This document shows, piece by piece, positions 7,548-15,680 of a stretch of DNA of 64,000 nt. The notes under the pieces were generated by a model. That model ran no database searches. It saw nothing but the letters and a program-made list of their open reading frames with translations, and was not told where the DNA came from. The position numbers and the translations under genes are program-made. Numbering within the stretch: the first letter of the stretch is position 1; each line of letters begins with the position of its first letter. Origin of the DNA: Streptomyces sp. B21-105. GTDB taxonomy: Bacteria > Actinomycetota > Actinomycetes > Streptomycetales > Streptomycetaceae. The stretch is from the NCBI RefSeq assembly GCF_036898465.1, contig NZ_JARUMJ010000001.1, positions 3,720,001-3,784,000 of the forward strand, in the 5' to 3' direction.

Positions 7548-9355
7548 GCCTGACCTCCGTCCTGGCCCTGTCCGTAGGCGGGGTCATGCGGGTGGGGCTG
7601 TGCCGGGTTCTCGAACGCCGACGCGTGCACGCCGCCCGCGCCCGGGCCCGCCTGATGGGGGATACGTGCTTCGTCCCCGTCCGTCTCGGTGTCGGAGCCG
7701 GCGTGCGCCTGCCGCTCGGCGACGACGTCCTGGACGGCTCGCAGGACGCCCCGGTACCCGGAGCAGCGGCACAGGTTGCCGCACAGGGCCTGGCGGGCCT
7801 CCAGTTCGGACGGCGCCGGGTTGCCCTCGAGCAGGTCGTGCACGGTCATCGCCATGCCGGGCACGCAGAAGCCGCACTGCACGGCCCCGCAGGCGGCGAG
7901 GGCCCGCTGCACGTCCGAGGGCTGTCCGTCGACGGCCAGCCCTTCGACGGTACGGATCTCGCTGCCGGCGGTGGTGACGGCCGGGACCAGGCAGGACGCG
8001 ACGAGGCGTCCGTCCACCTGCACGTTGCAGGCGCCGCACTCGCCCTGCGAACAGCCGTCCTTGGCGCCCGCGAGACCGAGCCGCTCGCGCAGCACGTAGA
8101 GCAGGGACTCGCCGATCCAGGCGTCGGTGACGGGACGGTCGGAGCCGTTGACGCTCAGCACGTAACCGGCGAGGGGGTGTTCCTCGTGGAACGGCGGCGG
8201 GACGTCGTCGGCGTCCTCGCCCGCCCCCGGCGCAGGCTGCGCGTCGGCGGCGTGCGGATCCGTGGCGTGCGCGTCGGCGGCGTGCGCGTCCATGGCGTGC
8301 GGTCGCGGGGTCTGCGGGGCGTCGCCGGAGAGCGCGTCGTCGTCCTCGGCGGGCGACTGCGCGGGCCGGTGGACGGCTTCCGCGAGGCCGTGGACAGCGT
8401 CGCGGGCCGGATCCGGCTCCCCGGACGTCTCGGCGCCCCCCTCGGCCTCAGGGGCCTGCCGGGCGGTCCCGGCGGGCCCGTCGGCGGGCACCGTGTAGGC
8501 CTCGGCGGAGATCTCCGGGGCGGCGAACACGCCGCTCGGGAGGGGGTCCCGGCCGGCGGACTCGGCGCCGGGGCGGACCCGGCCCGGGGCCGCGGCCGAC
8601 GGGTCGTGCTCCGGTGTGAACGCGGTCCCGGTCTCGTGCGGGGGCAGGTGCTCGGGTGCGTGGCCGTACGGCGCCGGGTCCGTCGCCGGGTCCGTCGCCG
8701 GAGGGACGGCGGGCACGGCCTCGTCCGTGGGCTGCGCCCAGGTCTGGTGCCCCGTGCCGGCCGGGTCCGTCGCCCAGGGTGCGGGCGCGCCGCCGGGCAG
8801 GGTGGCCGGGGGCGTACTGCCCCACTGCTCGACCAGGGACGACGCGGTGAACTCTCCTGATTCGTCGGGAAGGTCGCCGCCCGCGACGGGGATCGACCAC
8901 TGGCCGGTCACGTCGTGGCCCGGGGCGGGCGCGGACCCCGGTGCGCCCTGGCCCGCCGAGGTGTCCTCGAACGTCCACTGGCCGGTCGCGCCCGGGTTGT
9001 ACCGGAAGCGGTCGTCGCCCACCGTCTGCGGGGTGTCCTGCGCGACGGGCCAGTCGCTGCCGCCGGCCGGGGCCGCCCAGGTGGCGGCGTCGTCCGCCGG
9101 GGGCGCCACCGCTATCTGCGGCGGCACGTACCCGTGGCCCGGCGCGGCGAGCGGGCTGTCGCCGCGGCCCGCGAGAAGGGCGTCGATGCCGCCCTCGGGG
9201 AGCTTCACGAAGGCGGTCGCGCCGTCGTCGTAGTCCCCGTGGGGCAGCGGGTCCCAGCGGCCGGCGCCCTGCGGCGCGCCCTGGTCCCGCCCGTTCTCCT
9301 GTCCGGCGGGCCCCGGGCCGGGGCCCTGTCCGTGTCCCTGCTGGTCGTCGGTCAC
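7544..9355 (-). CDS. 2Fe-2S subunit of the molybdenum hydroxylase, with very long N-terminal extension
   Basis: 603 residues; the usual small subunit is 150-180. The two-cluster module occupies about residues 398-550: a plant-type ferredoxin half with GCSQGECGACNVQVDG and a helical half with CGAVQCGFCVPGMA and CGNLCRCSGYRG. All eight cluster cysteines are present. Residues 1-397 are low-complexity, rich in Pro, Ala, Gly, Asp and Thr, with short aromatic motifs TGQWTF and TGQWSIP and repeats of the type DAHAADAHATD; a further disordered tail follows the domain. The GTG start at 9355 overlaps the stop of the FAD gene (GTGA), and no other start gives a normal-length protein with comparable coupling. 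It passes electrons from the molybdenum site to FAD. Confidence 0.85.
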   Translation of the reverse strand: MTDDQQGHGQGPGPGPAGQENGRDQGAPQGAGRWDPLPHGDYDDGATAFVKLPEGGIDALLAGRGDSPLAAPGHGYVPPQIAVAPPADDAATWAAPAGGSDWPVAQDTPQTVGDDRFRYNPGATGQWTFEDTSAGQGAPGSAPAPGHDVTGQWSIPVAGGDLPDESGEFTASSLVEQWGSTPPATLPGGAPAPWATDPAGTGHQTWAQPTDEAVPAVPPATDPATDPAPYGHAPEHLPPHETGTAFTPEHDPSAAAPGRVRPGAESAGRDPLPSGVFAAPEISAEAYTVPADGPAGTARQAPEAEGGAETSGEPDPARDAVHGLAEAVHRPAQSPAEDDDALSGDAPQTPRPHAMDAHAADAHATDPHAADAQPAPGAGEDADDVPPPFHEEHPLAGYVLSVNGSDRPVTDAWIGESLLYVLRERLGLAGAKDGCSQGECGACNVQVDGRLVASCLVPAVTTAGSEIRTVEGLAVDGQPSDVQRALAACGAVQCGFCVPGMAMTVHDLLEGNPAPSELEARQALCGNLCRCSGYRGVLRAVQDVVAERQAHAGSDTETDGDEARIPHQAGPGAGGVHASAFENPAQPHPHDPAYGQGQDGGQA

Positions 9356-10245
9356 GACAGCGCCCTCCCCAGTGCTCGTCGGGCCAGTGCGGCGACGGTG
9401 CGCCGCAGGTGCAGTACGGCGGGCGGAAGTTCCGGCACGGAGCCGTCCACGCCGGGCGTCGGGTCGGGGATGCAGGCGGCGGCGACGTACTCGCCGAACG
9501 CCGTCAGGGCCTCGGGGACGATCGTGCGGCTGTTGTCCCAGTCGATCAGCCGGGCGACCCACTGCTCGGCCTCGAGCGGCCGCAGCGGCATCGGCGCTAT
9601 GGCGCCCACCGCGCACCTGACCCCGCGCCGTGCGGGGTCGAGGACCAGTGCCACGGAGGCCGTCGCGCGACCCGGACCGGTGCGGCCGGTGGCCTTCAGG
9701 AAGACCTGCGGGGCGTGCAGCAGGGGCACGCGCACGTACCCGATGAGCTCGCCGCCGCGCAGCATCTCCATGCCGGCCAGCAGGTGCGACACCGGGACCT
9801 CCCGGCGGGCTCCGCCCGGGCCCGCGACGATCAGGGTCGCCTCCAGCGCGGCCAGCACGGGCAGCGCGTCGCCCGTGGGTGCGGCCGAGGCGACGTTGCC
9901 GCCCAGCGTGCCCGCGTTGCGGATCTGCGGCGGACCGGCGGCGCGGGCGGCCGCGGCGAGCGCCGGGATCAGGGCGGCGAAGTCGGGGCGGCCCATGCGC
10001 GCGTGGGTGAGTCCGGCGCCGAGCAGCGCGTGGCCGTCCTGGTACTGCCAGCCGCGGATCTCGCTGATCCGGCCGAGGCCCACGAGCCCGGCGGGACGCA
10101 GCTGGCCCGAGTTCACGGCGGCCATCAGGTCGGTTCCACCGGCCACGGGAACGGCCGCGGGCATGGCCGCGAGGGCCGCCACGGCGTCGTCCAGCGTCGT
10201 GGGCAGCGTGACGGCCTGCGCCGCCTGCGGTGCGTGCGTGCTCAT
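9352..10245 (-). CDS. FAD-binding subunit of xanthine dehydrogenase-type molybdenum hydroxylase
   Basis: 297 residues, medium (CoxM-like) subunit. The FAD-binding PCMH-type domain occupies residues 1-170, with VPVAGGTDLMAAVNSGQL and the pyrophosphate loop NAGTLGGNVASAAPTGD; the CO_deh_flav_C domain follows to about 285. The ATG at 10245 is preceded by GGAAGGGG; the open frame extends 30 codons further but with no family resemblance. First gene of the operon, overlapping the 2Fe-2S gene by four bases. It moves electrons from the iron-sulphur clusters to its final acceptor, NAD or oxygen. The 237 bases upstream, up to the GH20 stop, should hold the operon promoter. Confidence 0.88.
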   Translation of the reverse strand: MSTHAPQAAQAVTLPTTLDDAVAALAAMPAAVPVAGGTDLMAAVNSGQLRPAGLVGLGRISEIRGWQYQDGHALLGAGLTHARMGRPDFAALIPALAAAARAAGPPQIRNAGTLGGNVASAAPTGDALPVLAALEATLIVAGPGGARREVPVSHLLAGMEMLRGGELIGYVRVPLLHAPQVFLKATGRTGPGRATASVALVLDPARRGVRCAVGAIAPMPLRPLEAEQWVARLIDWDNSRTIVPEALTAFGEYVAAACIPDPTPGVDGSVPELPPAVLHLRRTVAALARRALGRALS

Positions 10246-10482
10246 GACCGGCTGCCCCTTCCCGCTGCCCCACCTGGTCCCACCTGTGTTGCCGTACGGT
10301 ACGTGCTGACAGGGCGGACGTGGCAACTCTGGCACATCTTCGCGACACCCGAGCGCGGGGGTCCGCTAGGAGGCATTCGCCCACCTCGTCGCGGAGATGG
10401 TCCGTTTTCGCACGGCATCACCGGTGCGCGTGAATTGCCTCTCTTCGGTGACCCTGCCGGGGTTTCTGTGTGACGCCCCGGA

Positions 10483-12114
10483 TCACCGGTTCGGGGGCGG
10501 TCCCTCGAGGGGCCGGCCGAGGACGCCGGGGCGCCGCTGCCACGGCCGGGGTCCGCCCGGCGGGCGGTAGCCGACGCCCAGGGCGTCGAGCCGCGCGTAG
10601 TGGGCCCGCATCCGCCGCTCGAAGCCGGCGAAGTCCCGCTCCCGCGGGGCGGGCAGATCGCTCCAGGCGACCTCGGCGAAGGCGGCGAGGCGGGGGAAGG
10701 CCTGGTAGTCCACGCGCGCGTGGTCCTCCATCGCCTCGGTCCACAGGTTGGCCTGCGTGCCGAGCACGTGCCGCGCCTGTGCCGGCGTCAACTCCGTGGG
10801 AACGGGATCGAACCGATAGACGTCCTCCAGGGTGCGCACGTGGCCGATCGGCACGGGCTCGTCCGCGCCGGCCGCCTGCCGGTGGTCGAAGTACACGTGC
10901 TGCTCGGGGCACATGACCACGTCGTGCCCGGCCCGCGCGGCGGCGATCCCGCCCGCGTAGCCGCGCCAGGAGGACACGGCCGCCCGATCGGGGAGCCCGC
11001 CCTCCAGGATCTCGTCCCAGCCGATGAGCCGCCGCCCGCGCGCGGCGAGCCAGGTGCCGAAGTGGCGGACGAACCAGGACTGCAGCTGGTCCTCGTCCGC
11101 GAGGCCGAGTTGCGCGATGCGGGCCTGCGCGGCCGGTGAACGCCGCCACTGGTCCCTGAGGCATTCGTCACCCCCGACGTGGACGAACTCTGACGGGAAC
11201 AGTTCCAGCACCTCCTCGAACACCCCCTCGTAGAAGCGCAGGGTGTGGTCGGTGGGGGCGAGGACGTTCGGGTTGACGCCCCAGGTGTCCCAGACGGAGA
11301 GGGCGGTGGTGTCGACGACGTCGGCGTTACCGAGTTCCGGGTACGCGGCGATCGCGGCCTGCGAGTGACCGGGAACGTCGATCTCGGGGACGACGGCGAT
11401 GTGCCGTTGCGCCGCGTACGCGACGATCTCCCGGATGTCGTCCTGGGTGTAGAAGCCGCCGTGCGGCTTGTCCTCCCACAGCGGCGAGGCGCGATGGCCG
11501 ATCTTCGTGCGGGCCCGCCAGGAGCCGACCTCGGTGAGCCGGGGGTGCCTGCGGATCTCGATCCGCCAGCCCTGGTCGTTCGTCAGATGGAGGTGGAGCA
11601 CGTTGAGTTTGTGCGCCGCCATCAGGTCCAGATAACGCAGGACGCCGTCCTTGGGCATGAAGTGCCGGGCGACGTCGAGCATGAGGCCGCGCCAGGGGAA
11701 CCGGGGGGCGTCCTCGACGATCTGGTGCGGGACGCCGTACCTGATCCCCGGCCGGACGGGAGCGCGCCGGAAGGCTTCCGGGCCGAGGAGCTGGCGCAGC
11801 GTCTGGGCGCCCCAGAAGACGCCGGCGGGGCCCCCGCCGCGGATCTCGACGCCCCGGGTCGCGACGACGCTCAGCCGGTACGCCTCGGGCTCCAGCGTGT
11901 CGTCCAGGCACAGCCGTACGCCGCCGCGGGCGTCCGGCGGTCCGGGCCGCAGGGTCAGGCCGAGCGCCGCGCCGAGCGTGGCGCGCAGCCAGAGCTCGGT
12001 GGTCTGTGTGCCGGGGGCGGCCCACAGGGTGGTGTCCTCGTCGAACACGACACCGCAGCGCATGGGGCCCTCGACGGTGCGGGGCGCGGGGACGAGATCC
12101 ATCACAGACATCAC
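10483..12114 (-). CDS. Beta-N-acetylhexosaminidase, GH20
   Basis: 543 residues. Glycosyl hydrolase family 20: an N-terminal GH20b-like domain (about 1-145) then the TIM barrel (about 146-500). Diagnostic segments are PRFPWRGLMLDVARHF, LHLHLTNDQGWRIEI, VPEIDVPGHSQAA and FVHVGGDECLRDQW, the last containing the catalytic Asp316-Glu317 pair of the substrate-assisted mechanism. There is no signal peptide, so it probably acts on imported chitobiose or cell-wall oligosaccharides in the cytoplasm, releasing GlcNAc. The GTG at 12114 has AAGGA six bases upstream; the ATG one codon later is an equally possible start. Candidate regulatory elements upstream are a DasR-like site (12232-12247) and a palindrome (12143-12152). 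Confidence 0.93.
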   Translation of the reverse strand: MMSVMDLVPAPRTVEGPMRCGVVFDEDTTLWAAPGTQTTELWLRATLGAALGLTLRPGPPDARGGVRLCLDDTLEPEAYRLSVVATRGVEIRGGGPAGVFWGAQTLRQLLGPEAFRRAPVRPGIRYGVPHQIVEDAPRFPWRGLMLDVARHFMPKDGVLRYLDLMAAHKLNVLHLHLTNDQGWRIEIRRHPRLTEVGSWRARTKIGHRASPLWEDKPHGGFYTQDDIREIVAYAAQRHIAVVPEIDVPGHSQAAIAAYPELGNADVVDTTALSVWDTWGVNPNVLAPTDHTLRFYEGVFEEVLELFPSEFVHVGGDECLRDQWRRSPAAQARIAQLGLADEDQLQSWFVRHFGTWLAARGRRLIGWDEILEGGLPDRAAVSSWRGYAGGIAAARAGHDVVMCPEQHVYFDHRQAAGADEPVPIGHVRTLEDVYRFDPVPTELTPAQARHVLGTQANLWTEAMEDHARVDYQAFPRLAAFAEVAWSDLPAPRERDFAGFERRMRAHYARLDALGVGYRPPGGPRPWQRRPGVLGRPLEGPPPNR

Positions 12115-12142
12115 GTCAGTCCTTCAAAGGGTCCGGGAACCG

Positions 12143-12152
12143 CTTTCGAAAG
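12143..12152. promoter_or_regulatory. Perfect palindrome CTTTCGAAAG upstream of the GH20 gene
   Basis: A ten-base perfect palindrome about 30 bases before the GH20 start. Its position suggests an operator or part of the leader. No regulator can be assigned from sequence alone. Confidence 0.35.
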
Positions 12153-12231
12153 ACCTCGGCAGCGGCGTGCGCCACGGCCGCACCGCTCGGCACCACGCAC
12201 CGGAGGCCAGTGCCGTGAGATACCACCCACA

Positions 12232-12247
12232 AGAGGTCTGGACCAAC
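12232..12247. promoter_or_regulatory. Candidate DasR-responsive element (dre) upstream of the GH20 gene
   Basis: AGAGGTCTGGACCAAC matches the dre consensus ACTGGTCTAGACCAGT at 11 of 16 positions, including nine of ten in the GGTCTAGACC core. It lies about 120 bases upstream of a GlcNAc-releasing hydrolase, the kind of gene controlled by the GlcNAc-sensing repressor DasR in Streptomyces. Confidence 0.5.
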
Positions 12248-12323
12248 CGGTGACCCGTGAACACGCCGAAGGCCTCCGGGGCGCGTCGGCGCACGCCCTC
12301 GGGGGCCCTGGAAGCTCCGCCGG

Positions 12324-12623
12324 CTACTTGTTGTCGCCGCCCTTGCCCTTGTCGTCGCCGCCGCCCGCCATGGACTCGAAGATCTCCTTGCACATGGGGC
12401 ACACCGGGTACTTCTTCGGGTCGCGGCCCGGCACCCAGACCTTGCCGCACAGCGCCACGACGGGCGTCCCGTCGAGGGCGCTCGCCATGATCTTGTCCTT
12501 CTGGACGTAGTGGGCGAAGCGCTCGTGGTCCCCGTCGCCGTGCGACACCTGCGGCGTCGGCTCCACGAGGGTCCCCGTCCCCGTGCCTCGCTGGGGCTGG
12601 GTCTCAGGCTCAAGAGTGCTCAT
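12324..12623 (-). CDS. DUF3039 domain-containing protein
   Basis: 99 residues. A small actinobacterial protein of unknown function with a DUF3039 core: GDGDHERFAHYVQKDKI, then VVALCGKVWVPGRDPKKYP followed by CPMCKEIF. The cysteines (LCGK and CPMC) form a probable zinc-binding site. The tail is Gly/Asp/Lys-rich. The ATG at 12623 fits the family length. It lies convergently with nothing; the yqgE gene, 42 bases upstream on the same strand, may be co-transcribed with it. Cytoplasmic; the usual proximity of this family to murA and yqgE is kept here. Confidence 0.88.
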   Translation of the reverse strand: MSTLEPETQPQRGTGTGTLVEPTPQVSHGDGDHERFAHYVQKDKIMASALDGTPVVALCGKVWVPGRDPKKYPVCPMCKEIFESMAGGGDDKGKGGDNK

Positions 12624-12665
12624 GGCGCCAAGCGTACTTAAGCCGGGCCGGGATGCTCACGCGCA

Positions 12666-13238
12666 TCAGTTGAGAGAGGCGTCGTCCGGGTAGGTCGCGA
12701 CCATCGCCAGATCGTTGCGCTGGCGGCGCAGCACCTCGCGCCAGAGCCGCTCGGGGGACGGCGAGGAGACGTCGCCGGGCTCGGACTCCACGACGTACCA
12801 GGCGCCCTCCACGAGCTCGTCCTCCAGCTGGCCGGGCCCCCAGCCGGCGTACCCGGCGAAGATCCGCAGGGAGCCGAGCGCCGCGGCGAGGAGTTGCGGC
12901 GGGGCCTCCAGGTCGACCAGGCCGATCGCGCCGTGCACCCGGCGCCAGCCGAGCGGGGCGCCGTCGACGGCCGCGCCGCCCGGGATGACGGCGATCCCGA
13001 GGGCCGAGTCGAGGGAGACCGGGCCGCCCTGGAAGACGACGCCGGGTTCGCCCGCGAGGTCCGCCCAGTCCTCCAGGATGTCGCTGACGCCCACCGGGGT
13101 GGGCCGGTTGAGGACGACGCCGAGCGAGCCCTCCTCGTCGTGGTCGAGGAGGAGCACCACCGCACGGTCGAAGTTCGGGTCCGCCAGGGCGGGCGTGGCC
13201 ACGAGCAGCCGCCCTGTGAGCGAGGACACCTCGGTCAT
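12666..13238 (-). CDS. YqgE/AlgH family protein
   Basis: 190 residues. DUF179 family with the hallmark start LTGRLLVATPALADPNFDRAVV, then HDEEGSLGVVLNRPT, VVFQGGPVSLDS, RIFAGYAGWGPGQLEDEL and WYVVE. The molecular role of the family is unsettled (AlgH was proposed as a regulator). The start at 13238 (MTEVSSLTG) matches the family; an ATG three codons earlier (13247) is possible, and the 74 additional codons of open frame upstream are not family-like. Divergent from murA with about 345 bases between. Confidence 0.9.
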   Translation of the reverse strand: MTEVSSLTGRLLVATPALADPNFDRAVVLLLDHDEEGSLGVVLNRPTPVGVSDILEDWADLAGEPGVVFQGGPVSLDSALGIAVIPGGAAVDGAPLGWRRVHGAIGLVDLEAPPQLLAAALGSLRIFAGYAGWGPGQLEDELVEGAWYVVESEPGDVSSPSPERLWREVLRRQRNDLAMVATYPDDASLN

Positions 13239-13583
13239 GCCACACATGATCCCGCATCTTCCCGCGGATTGGGGAGGCAATGCGGGGGGCGGTGGCGCGC
13301 GCGGGAGAACGGGGAAGTGCGGGCCGGTGGGACGTCCGCCGAGGGGTGCGCCGGGAACCGGGCGGGCGCACGGACGCGGACCGGGCGCACGGGCCGCACG
13401 CACGGCCCGCGGTGACCTTGTGTGCCCGCCGGGGAACCGTTCGTGTTGTGACACAGCCATGACGATCCTGAGCCGTCCTCGGGCTTACGGCGCAGGGGCC
13501 CACGGCGATTACTCTGTTTCATCTGGCCCTGCCCCCACCCCAACGGCCCTGCCCTGATCCACCATCCATGGAACGCGAGACAC
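13239..13583. other. Divergent promoter region yqgE/murA
   Basis: 345 bases between the yqgE start on the minus strand and murA on the plus strand. It must contain both promoters. I see no further gene and no clear operator; the left two thirds is highly GC-rich and the 150 bases next to murA less so. Confidence 0.6.
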
Positions 13584-14930
13584 ATGACCGTCAATGGTTC
13601 TGACGACGTACTGCTTGTCCACGGCGGCACCCCGCTCGAGGGCGAGATCCGGGTCCGCGGTGCGAAGAACCTCGTACCCAAGGCCATGGTCGCCGCCCTG
13701 CTGGGCAGTGAGCCGAGCCGGCTGCGCAACGTTCCGGACATCCGTGACGTGCGGGTCGTGCGCGGTCTGCTGCAACTGCACGGGGTGACGGTCCGTCCGG
13801 GCGAGGAGCCGGGCGAGCTGGTGCTCGACCCGACCTACGTCGAGAGCGCCAACGTCGCCGACATCGACGCCCACGCGGGCTCCAGCCGCATCCCGATCCT
13901 CCTCTGCGGTCCGCTGCTGCACCGTCTCGGCCACGCCTTCATCCCCGGCCTCGGCGGGTGCGACATCGGCGGGCGGCCCATCGACTTCCACTTCGAGGTG
14001 CTGCGGCAGTTCGGCGCGACGATCGAGAAGCGGGCGGACGGGCAGTACCTGGAGGCGCCGCGGCGGCTGCGCGGCACGAAGATCCGGCTGCCGTACCCGT
14101 CGGTCGGCGCGACCGAGCAGGTGCTGCTGACGGCGGTGCTGGCGGAGGGCGTCACCGAGCTCTCGAACGCGGCCGTGGAGCCGGAGATCGAGGACCTCAT
14201 CTGCGTGCTGCAGAAGATGGGCGCCATCATCGCGATGGACACCGACCGCACGATCCGCGTCACCGGTGTGGACAAGCTCGGCGGCTACAACCACGCGGCC
14301 CTGTCGGACCGTCTGGAGGCCGCCTCCTGGGCGTCGGCGGCGCTGGCCACCGAGGGCGACATCTACGTCCGCGGGGCGCAGCAGCGCTCGATGATGACGT
14401 TCCTGAACACCTACCGCAAGGTGGGCGGCGCGTTCGAGATCGACGACGAGGGCATCCGCTTCTGGCACCCCGGCGGCCAGCTGAAGTCCATCGCGCTGGA
14501 GACGGACGTGCACCCCGGCTTCCAGACCGACTGGCAGCAGCCGCTGGTCGTCGCCCTCACCCAGGCCACGGGCCTGTCGATCGTCCACGAGACGGTCTAC
14601 GAGTCGCGGCTGGGCTTCACCTCGGCGCTCAACCAGATGGGCGCCCACATCCAGCTCTACCGCGAGTGCCTCGGCGGCTCCGACTGCCGCTTCGGGCAGC
14701 GCAACTTCCTGCACTCCGCGGTCGTGTCGGGTCCCACGAAGCTCCAGGGCGCCGATCTGGTCATCCCCGACCTGCGCGGCGGGTTCTCGTACCTGATCGC
14801 CGCCCTCGCGGCCCAGGGCACCTCCCGCGTGCACGGCATCGACCTCATCAACCGCGGCTACGAGAACTTCATGGAGAAGCTGGTGGAGCTCGGCGCGAAG
14901 GTGGAACTGCCGGGCAAGGCGCTCGGCTAG
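13584..14930 (+). CDS. murA: UDP-N-acetylglucosamine 1-carboxyvinyltransferase MurA
   Basis: 448 residues. Transfers enolpyruvate from PEP to UDP-GlcNAc, the first committed step of peptidoglycan synthesis, in the cytoplasm. EPSP-synthase fold throughout. Visible landmarks are RGAKNLVPKAMVAALL (substrate Lys28 and Asn29), the PEP-binding loop GGCDIGGRP with the fosfomycin-reactive Cys126 present (fosfomycin-sensitive type), and EGVTELSNAAVEPEIEDL. The length is slightly above the 418-430 typical of the family because of a short N-terminal addition. The ATG at 13584 fits the family start. Single gene on the plus strand followed by a strong hairpin shared with convergent hupA. Confidence 0.96.
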   Translation: MTVNGSDDVLLVHGGTPLEGEIRVRGAKNLVPKAMVAALLGSEPSRLRNVPDIRDVRVVRGLLQLHGVTVRPGEEPGELVLDPTYVESANVADIDAHAGSSRIPILLCGPLLHRLGHAFIPGLGGCDIGGRPIDFHFEVLRQFGATIEKRADGQYLEAPRRLRGTKIRLPYPSVGATEQVLLTAVLAEGVTELSNAAVEPEIEDLICVLQKMGAIIAMDTDRTIRVTGVDKLGGYNHAALSDRLEAASWASAALATEGDIYVRGAQQRSMMTFLNTYRKVGGAFEIDDEGIRFWHPGGQLKSIALETDVHPGFQTDWQQPLVVALTQATGLSIVHETVYESRLGFTSALNQMGAHIQLYRECLGGSDCRFGQRNFLHSAVVSGPTKLQGADLVIPDLRGGFSYLIAALAAQGTSRVHGIDLINRGYENFMEKLVELGAKVELPGKALG

Positions 14931-14969
14931 GTCCAGCGCCGGCCCGCGCGCTGTGACGGGTACGACGAT

Positions 14970-14998
14970 GGGGCGGCTCCCCCGAGGGGAGCCGCCCC
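14970..14998. terminator. Bidirectional terminator between murA and hupA
   Basis: GGGGCGGCTCCCC, CGA loop, and GGGGAGCCGCCCC form a perfect 13-base-pair stem between the convergent 3' ends, 40 bases after murA and 50 bases after hupA. Confidence 0.85.
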
Positions 14999-15047
14999 AT
15001 TCGCGTTGCTGAGCCTCGTACGCAGATACCGTCGCGTACGCGAAGGC

Positions 15048-15329
15048 CTACTTGCCCTTGGCGGCTTCCTTGAGCTTGCTGCCCGCGGACACCTTGACGC
15101 TGTAGCCGGCCGGGATCTGGATCGGGTCACCGGTCTGCGGGTTGCGCGCCGTGCGAGCGGCACGGTGGGTGCGCTCGAAGGTCAGGAAGCCGGGGATGGT
15201 GACCTTCTCGTCGCCCTTGGCGACGATCTCGCCGACGGTCTCGGCGAACGCGGCCAGAACGGCGTCGGCGTCCTTACGGGTCACCTCGGCGCGGTCGGCC
15301 AGCGCGGCCACCAGCTCACTGCGGTTCAT
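15048..15329 (-). CDS. hupA: DNA-binding protein HU
   Basis: 93 residues, the short HU form (HupA type) without the Lys/Ala-rich tail of HupS. Nucleoid protein that bends DNA as a dimer. The family signature is complete: MNRSELVAALADRA, ADAVLAAFAETV, TIPGFLTFERTHRAARTARNP (the beta-arm root), then IPAGYSVKVSAGSKLKEA. The ATG at 15329 is preceded by GGGAG at seven bases; the open frame continues 57 codons upstream without family similarity. Monocistronic, with the terminator at 14970-14998. Confidence 0.96.
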   Translation of the reverse strand: MNRSELVAALADRAEVTRKDADAVLAAFAETVGEIVAKGDEKVTIPGFLTFERTHRAARTARNPQTGDPIQIPAGYSVKVSAGSKLKEAAKGK

Positions 15330-15680
15330 GTTCTTACTCCCGTGTTCTTCTTGCCGTTGAGGCGTGCCACGCGGCGGAGCCGCCTGTGGGGCACAGCGAA
15401 GTCGTTGTGCTCGCGCCCAGGGACGCATCCTGCCCCTACCTGCGGCGGGAAAGCCAATCCGGCACCCGCTCGGAGTCGTGAGACAACCCTTGGGAGTCAC
15501 ACGAGAGCGCTTGGCTCGGGCGCAACCCTAGAGGGCCGTCCACGGCGCGGGGTTCCGCGACGCGCCGACGCGGGGGCCGTCGTGGCGATCGTCACAGACC
15601 GCCCCGGCCCCCGTCGCAGACCGCCCCGGCCCCCGCGTGCCGCACGACAGAGCCTGTAGAGGTGACAAAGCCTACGAGGC

